Program-made: the position numbers and the translations under genes
DNA from: a bacterium
GTDB lineage: Bacteria > Blakebacterota > Blakebacteria > Blakebacterales > Blakebacteraceae
Direction: 5' to 3'
DNA length: 19,982 nucleotides
Assembly: GCA_025774205.1 (NCBI GenBank)
Contig: JALGWK010000001.1
Coordinates: 1-19,982, forward strand
Shown: one piece after another, positions 14,051 through 19,982 of the stretch
Numbering within the stretch: position 1 is the first letter of the stretch
How the letters are laid out: each line of letters starts with the position of its first letter
The notes under the pieces: generated by a model
What the model was told of the DNA's origin: nothing
What the model saw: only the letters and a program-made list of their open reading frames with translations
Databases searched by the model: none

Positions 14051-17000
14051 TCAGTTCCGTTCTGCATGCCAGCTGTTCTTGTTCAATGTCTCCGTGGTGG
14101 TGAATCGTGTAACGTATTCAGCTTCATCTTCGGTCAGCAAGATGTTTCTCAATTCCCTGACCCGCTCCGCGGGTGAATCGCCCGTGAGCTGCCGCTCGAA
14201 GCGCAACGGGGTTTTACCCGAGAAACGGGTGTCCTGTCCCAGCCGCTCGAGCACCCGTTCCCAACGCTCCCGGTCAGGTTCCCAGTCCGGTCTGAAGCGA
14301 CCGGTCAGACGATCTCCCTTTACTACCAGCAGATCGACTTCCAGTTCCGTCCCTGCTATCCTGATCATCGACACATCGAGCAGGCTTTCTACCTCCTCGG
14401 GAAGGGGTCCGAAGCGATCCCTGATCTCGGACCTCAGCCGCGCAATATCCTCCAGGGACCGGGCTTCACTGGCCCGGCGGTAGAAACCGAGGCGCAGTCC
14501 GGGGAGGGGCACATACGCTTCCGGCAGGTACGCTTCTATCTGCAGCTCGAGTCGGGGGGGCTGCCGGAACTGTTCGCCCGAGCCGCTGAGTTCGGCGATC
14601 GCCTCCTCCAGCATCTCGGTGAAGAGATCGAATCCCACCGCGGTGATATGTCCATGCTGCTGGGGACCGAGCAGGTTTCCCGCCCCCCTGATCTCCATAT
14701 CCCTGAGTGCCAGCTGGAATCCCGCGCCCAGCTCGGAGTAATCCTGAACTGCCTGAAGACGTCGTCGCGCGTCCCGGGTAAGACTCCGCCCCGGAGGTAC
14801 CAGGAAATACGCATATGCCCTCTCGCTCGAGCGTCCAACCCGTCCCCGCAGCTGATAGAGCTGGGCCAGACCGAACCGATCGGCTCGGTTGATCAGCAGG
14901 GTGTTGACGTTGGGCAGATCGAGCCCCGATTCGATGATCATCGTCGAGACCAGGATGTCGAGGGCTCCGGCCGAGAACTCGAGCATGACCTGTTCCAATC
15001 GTCGTTCGTTCATCTGACCGTGGGCCACACCCGCGCGGGCTCCCGGCACCAGTCGCTCGATGAGGCTCAGCGCTGACTCGATCGACTTCACCCGATTGTG
15101 CACGAAGAAGACCTGGCCGCCGCGACCGAGTTCCCGCTCGATCGCTTCCTGCACGAGCTTCTCATCAAATTTCACTACTTCACTGTGGATCGGCAGTCGG
15201 TCTTCCGGGGGGGTGGTGATGATCGAGATGTCCCTGATACCGCTGAGCGACATGTGCAAGGTCCGGGGGATGGGAGTAGCCGTCAGGCTGAGGATGTTCA
15301 GATCGGCCCGAAGGGAGCGGAGCCTCTCCTTGGCTTTCACGCCGAAACGGTGTTCCTCGTCCAGCACGATCAGGCCGAGTTTCGCGAACCTGACATCGCC
15401 ACTCAGCAGTCGGTGGGTGCCGATAACCAGATCGACCTCACCACGTTCGAGGCCCTCGATAATCCGCTGCTGCTGGAGCCGGGTCCTGAAGCGGCTCATC
15501 ATCTCCATCCTGATCGGAAAGGCTCCCAGTCGTCGCCGGAATGTTTCGAGATGCTGCTGGGCCAGAACCGTGGTGGGCACCAGGACGGCAACCTGGTCCC
15601 CTCCCTCGATCACCTTGAGGGCGGCCCTGATGGCAACCTCGGTTTTGCCGTAACCCACATCACCGCAGATGAGGCGGTCCATCGGTCGACCGCTCTCCAG
15701 GTCCTCTTTGACCTCCTGCATGGCCCGCGCCTGATCGACCGTCTCGGTAAAGGGGAAGGAGGCTTCCAGTTCCTCCATGAAGATGTCATCGTGCGGATAG
15801 GTACGTCCGGGGGTGGTGTCACGGGCCGCGTACAGTTCTACAAGTTCCTTTGCCATGGCCAGCAGATCGGTCCTGGTCCGTTCCACCGTCCTCTCCCAGG
15901 CGCCGCTCCCGATCGTGTTCAGTTTCGGAGCCTCATCATCATCCGCGCCGACGTACCTCTGGACTCGCGCCATCTGGTCGATGGGCACCAGCAGCCTGTC
16001 CCCGCCCGCGTAACCGAGTTCCAGCAGTTCGCTTGTTCGGCCGTCTACATCCATCGTTCGCAGTCCCTCGTACCGGCCCAGGCCGTGTTCAACATGGACT
16101 ACCAGATCATGATGCTGGAGACTCCGGAAGGATCGTATCGCCCTCCCTCCCGTGATCCTCGCTGACCGTATCCGTCTCGGCCGGGAGAAGATCTCATGAT
16201 CAGGCCAGACCGCAATCCGTGCCTCGGGCCAGATAAATCCTTTTTCAAGCTGACCGATCTCGAGGTTGACCGGCAGCGGTGTTTGCCTCCGATCTGTCCC
16301 GTCGTGCCTGAGCAGATCCTCGAGGCGGGCCAGCTGGTCTTCGGTCTCGACCAGAATGGTGACCTCGATCCCGTCCTGTTCAAGCTTCCGTATCTCGTCC
16401 CGGAGCAGATCGAAGTCGCCGGTGAAGGTGGGCACCGGTCGGGCACCGGCGCGGAAGGATTCGCTTCCCGGTGTCGCCGCAAGGTCGATATCCACCCCGG
16501 GATGTGATGACCGGAGGGTATCCAGGATGTTTTCCGGTGCTAGGATCTCCTGCGGCGGCAGCCACCCTCCCCGCTCCTCGAGACGGGCGTAGTCTTCTTC
16601 TGCCCGGCTCCGGATCCGCTGCATGATTCCGATCACCCGCTCAGGTTCATGTATTGCTACCGGTACTCCGTCGGGAAGGAGTCCCGCTACCGTGGAGGGG
16701 TTCACGGGCAGCAGCGGCATGAACCATTCCAGCCCATCGATTGTACCAGCTCCCTCTATCAGGTTCCCGATCGGGGTCAGGTCCACCACCCCGGGATCGG
16801 GAAGCGATCGGACCGCTGATCGGGCCTGCTCCGGAAGATCCTCATTGAAGGGCACCTCCCTGATACCGGGCACCCTGGCCTGACTCAGCCCTCCCGTGGC
16901 CCTCTGATCGCGGTAGTCGAACTCCCGGAGGGAGTCGATCGTCTCTCCCCAGAACTCGACCCGCAAACCCCGGCCCCGGCCGGGAGGCGAGATATCCACC

Positions 17001-17574
17001 AGACCACCGCGGACAGTGAACTCACCCGGCCCCTCCACCATGGCTACCCGCTCATACCCCATCATCCGAAGACGGGATACGAGACCATCGAATGAGTGGT
17101 CCTCGCCCTCCCTGAGTCTGATATCCATCTCATGGAGCTGATGGGCGCCGGCCGACCAGAGCATGAGTGCCGGGGCTGAGGTGACCACGATCCCCCCTGT
17201 CCGGTCGAGACGGCTCAGGTGACGGAGTGCTTCCAGCCTTTCGAAGGCAAGGGTTGCGGAAGGCGAGAGCTCTTCGTAGGGAGAGAAGGGCCACGGCGCC
17301 AGCAGATCGATCCGGTCGGGACCCACTGTCGAAGAGAAATCGAGAGAGGCCGCGACCGCCTCTTCCGGTTCGGGGTAGATGGCGAGCAGGCCGGTCGAGG
17401 TATCGTGTTCCGCAGTGGAGATGAGAACCGGTCCGAGGGAGCCGGGGAGTCCTATCAGTTCGAAACGCTCAGGCGAAGTGAAACGTTCGATCACATCCTG
17501 GAAGATCCGGGTCCGGGCGATCGACTCCCGCCACCCGGATGGAGCCGGAGAGTGCCCGGCGATATCCTCGTCTG

Positions 17575-17578
<4 letters not shown>
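14051..17578 (-). CDS. mfd: Transcription-repair coupling factor Mfd
   Basis: Mfd is a DNA translocase that releases RNA polymerase stalled at lesions and recruits UvrA for nucleotide excision repair. All domains are present in 1175 aa: a UvrB-like N-terminal module (about 10-360), the RNA-polymerase-interacting CarD-like domain (about 488-550, VVHVEHGLGRYEGL), and the RecG-like motor. The motor has Walker A GDVGYGKTE (639-647), DEEH (740-743), LSLTATPIPRTLHMSLSG (763-780), and the motif V/VI region STMIIESGLDLPN and QLRGRVGRS. The C-terminal TRCF domain follows (about 1015-1130). The second strand of motif III-like sequence reads TTPPEDRLPI, a normal variant. The start is ATG 17578, overlapping the response-regulator stop (ATGA). 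The end lies 1 base before the chosen start of the large foldase. Length is normal for the family. Confidence 0.98.
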
Positions 17579-18926
<1,348 letters not shown>

Positions 18927-18930
<4 letters not shown>

Positions 18931-19982
18931 GGTTCTTCCGTGTCTTCCTGGGGGATCGAAATGCTCATGGTCACACCGAGACCAGGTCCATCGCTGGCGG
19001 CTTCGATCCGCCAGGCGTGATCAGCGACGATCCGCGAGACGATCGAGAGACCGAGCCCCGTCCCGCGGGTCTTGGTTGTGAACTCGGGATTGAACAGCCG
19101 CACGGCATCTTCCGGCTCGAATCCGATCCCGCTGTCACCGATCTGCAGGAGAATTTCTCTGCCTCGGCGTTCGAGCAGTATCTCCACCCTCCCGCCGCCA
19201 GCCTCCTCGACCGATTCCACCGCGTTCTTGACCAGGTTTATCAGGGCCCGTTTCACCAGGTCGGCGTCCATCAGTACCGGCGGGATCTGACCCCGGATAT
19301 CCATGCTCAGACGGGTCTGGTGCGAGCCTTCCTGGAAGAGCGCCAGCACACTCCTGAGAACTGTTTCGAGGTCTCCCCGGCGGAATTCGGGCTGCGGAAG
19401 CTGCGCGAAGTCGCTGAAGGTCGCGGCCATCCGGCGGAGCGCCTCGACCTCTTCGTTCATCGTCCCGAACGATTCCCGGATGGCTTCGTCCTCTGCCCAG
19501 GTACCATCCGACTCGAGCCGGGAGCGTACCCGGTGCAGTCCGAGCTGGATCGGGGTCAGCGGGTTCTTGATCTCGTGCGCGATCCGACGGGCTACATCCC
19601 GCCAGGCGGCCTGTTTCTCGACCTGGATGATCTTCTCCCGGGACTCCCTGATCTCATCGGTCATCGTATTGAAGGATTCGACCAGGACCCGCATCTCGTC
19701 GGGGGCGTTGACCTCCAGCCTGGTGGACCCGAGAGTGAGGATCACCATGAGGAGGCTGGCCATCACCCAGATCCACTGCTGCAACGCCCGACCGCCAAGG
19801 GTGGTGATATTCCTGAAGTTGTCGAGACCCTCCTCGAGGTCGAACCGGGCTTCGACCACCTTCGCCGAGACCAGGACCCCTGCTCCCAGCAGGATCTCGC
19901 TCCCCGCCGGCTTCACCAGGACCATGTAGACGCCGACGTCACCATGACGGAAGAAGGTCCGCTCGCTCTCGTAGAACTCGGC
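18927..19982 (-). CDS. ntrY: NtrY-like sensor histidine kinase (5' part outside window)
   Basis: The frame is open to the right edge, so only the C-terminal 351 residues are seen. From the edge inward they are an extracytoplasmic or linker part, a membrane helix (WIWVMASLLMVILTLG, around 19728-19775), a short HAMP-like linker (PDEMRVLVESFNTMTDEI), and the dimerisation/phosphotransfer domain. The H-box is AWRDVARRIAHEIKNPLTP, with the acceptor His codon at 19577-19575. The kinase domain has NLVKNAVES (N box), GDSGIGF (G1), FTTKTRGTGLGLSIV (F/G2). The AWR-VARRIAHEIKNPLTPIQL stretch is typical of NtrY. The stop overlaps the start of the NtrX-like gene (ATGA), so the two are a cognate pair. The missing N terminus hides the sensor domain, and the start cannot be placed. 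Confidence 0.93.

Noticed and set aside
14050-14067. Start of the large foldase at ATG 14067
   Set aside because: Possible, but it overlaps mfd by 17 bases and has no ribosome site. ATG 14049 fits the junction style and gives a more compact lipoprotein signal. The difference is six residues.
15098-16165. Plus-strand open frame of 355 codons
   Set aside because: It lies entirely antisense to mfd, whose frame shows unambiguous helicase motifs. Long antisense frames are expected in GC-rich coding DNA.

Overview
The window is GC-rich bacterial chromosome. Every recognisable gene lies on the minus strand, so it reads right to left. Sixteen protein-coding genes (one a low-confidence 30-residue ORF) are followed by a tRNA-Pro gene. 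Nearly all neighbours overlap by 4 bases or sit within a few bases of each other. The widest protein-coding spacers are 28 bases (holB/metG), 26 bases (ksgA/membrane protein) and 87 bases (pdxA/ftsE), and the last is almost filled by the small ORF. No stretch over 300 bases lacks a gene, and I saw no convincing terminator or promoter inside. This looks like one very long operon that begins to the right of the window.

Order in transcription direction: an NtrY-like sensor kinase (cut by the window edge) and an NtrX-like sigma-54 response regulator; mfd (transcription-coupled repair); three consecutive exported SurA/PpiC-type foldases, two of them lipoproteins; pdxA (vitamin B6); the small ORF; ftsE, ftsX and an EnvC-like coiled-coil protein with a degenerate LytM domain (division and septal murein hydrolase control); holB (clamp loader delta prime); metG; tatD; ksgA; an unknown polytopic membrane protein; rdgB (nucleotide pool sanitation); tRNA-Pro(UGG).

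The organism is a diderm (Gram-negative) bacterium: it has SurA-like periplasmic foldases, lipoproteins, FtsEX-EnvC and an NtrYX pair. The arrangement joins surA-pdxA, known next to ksgA in Proteobacteria, with holB/metG/tatD/ksgA, known as neighbours in Firmicutes. Together with the long insertions in HolB, this suggests a less-studied phylum, perhaps in or near the FCB/Gemmatimonadota/Latescibacterota area. That placement is inference at low confidence.

Most genes are ordinary housekeeping genes with intact motifs. The points worth a second look are the triplet of divergent foldases, the coupling of a two-component system with division and envelope genes, the possible 30-residue ORF wedged between pdxA and ftsE, the altered zinc and ATP sites of MetG and HolB, and the unknown membrane protein. 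I found no mobile element, CRISPR array, prophage or defence system.
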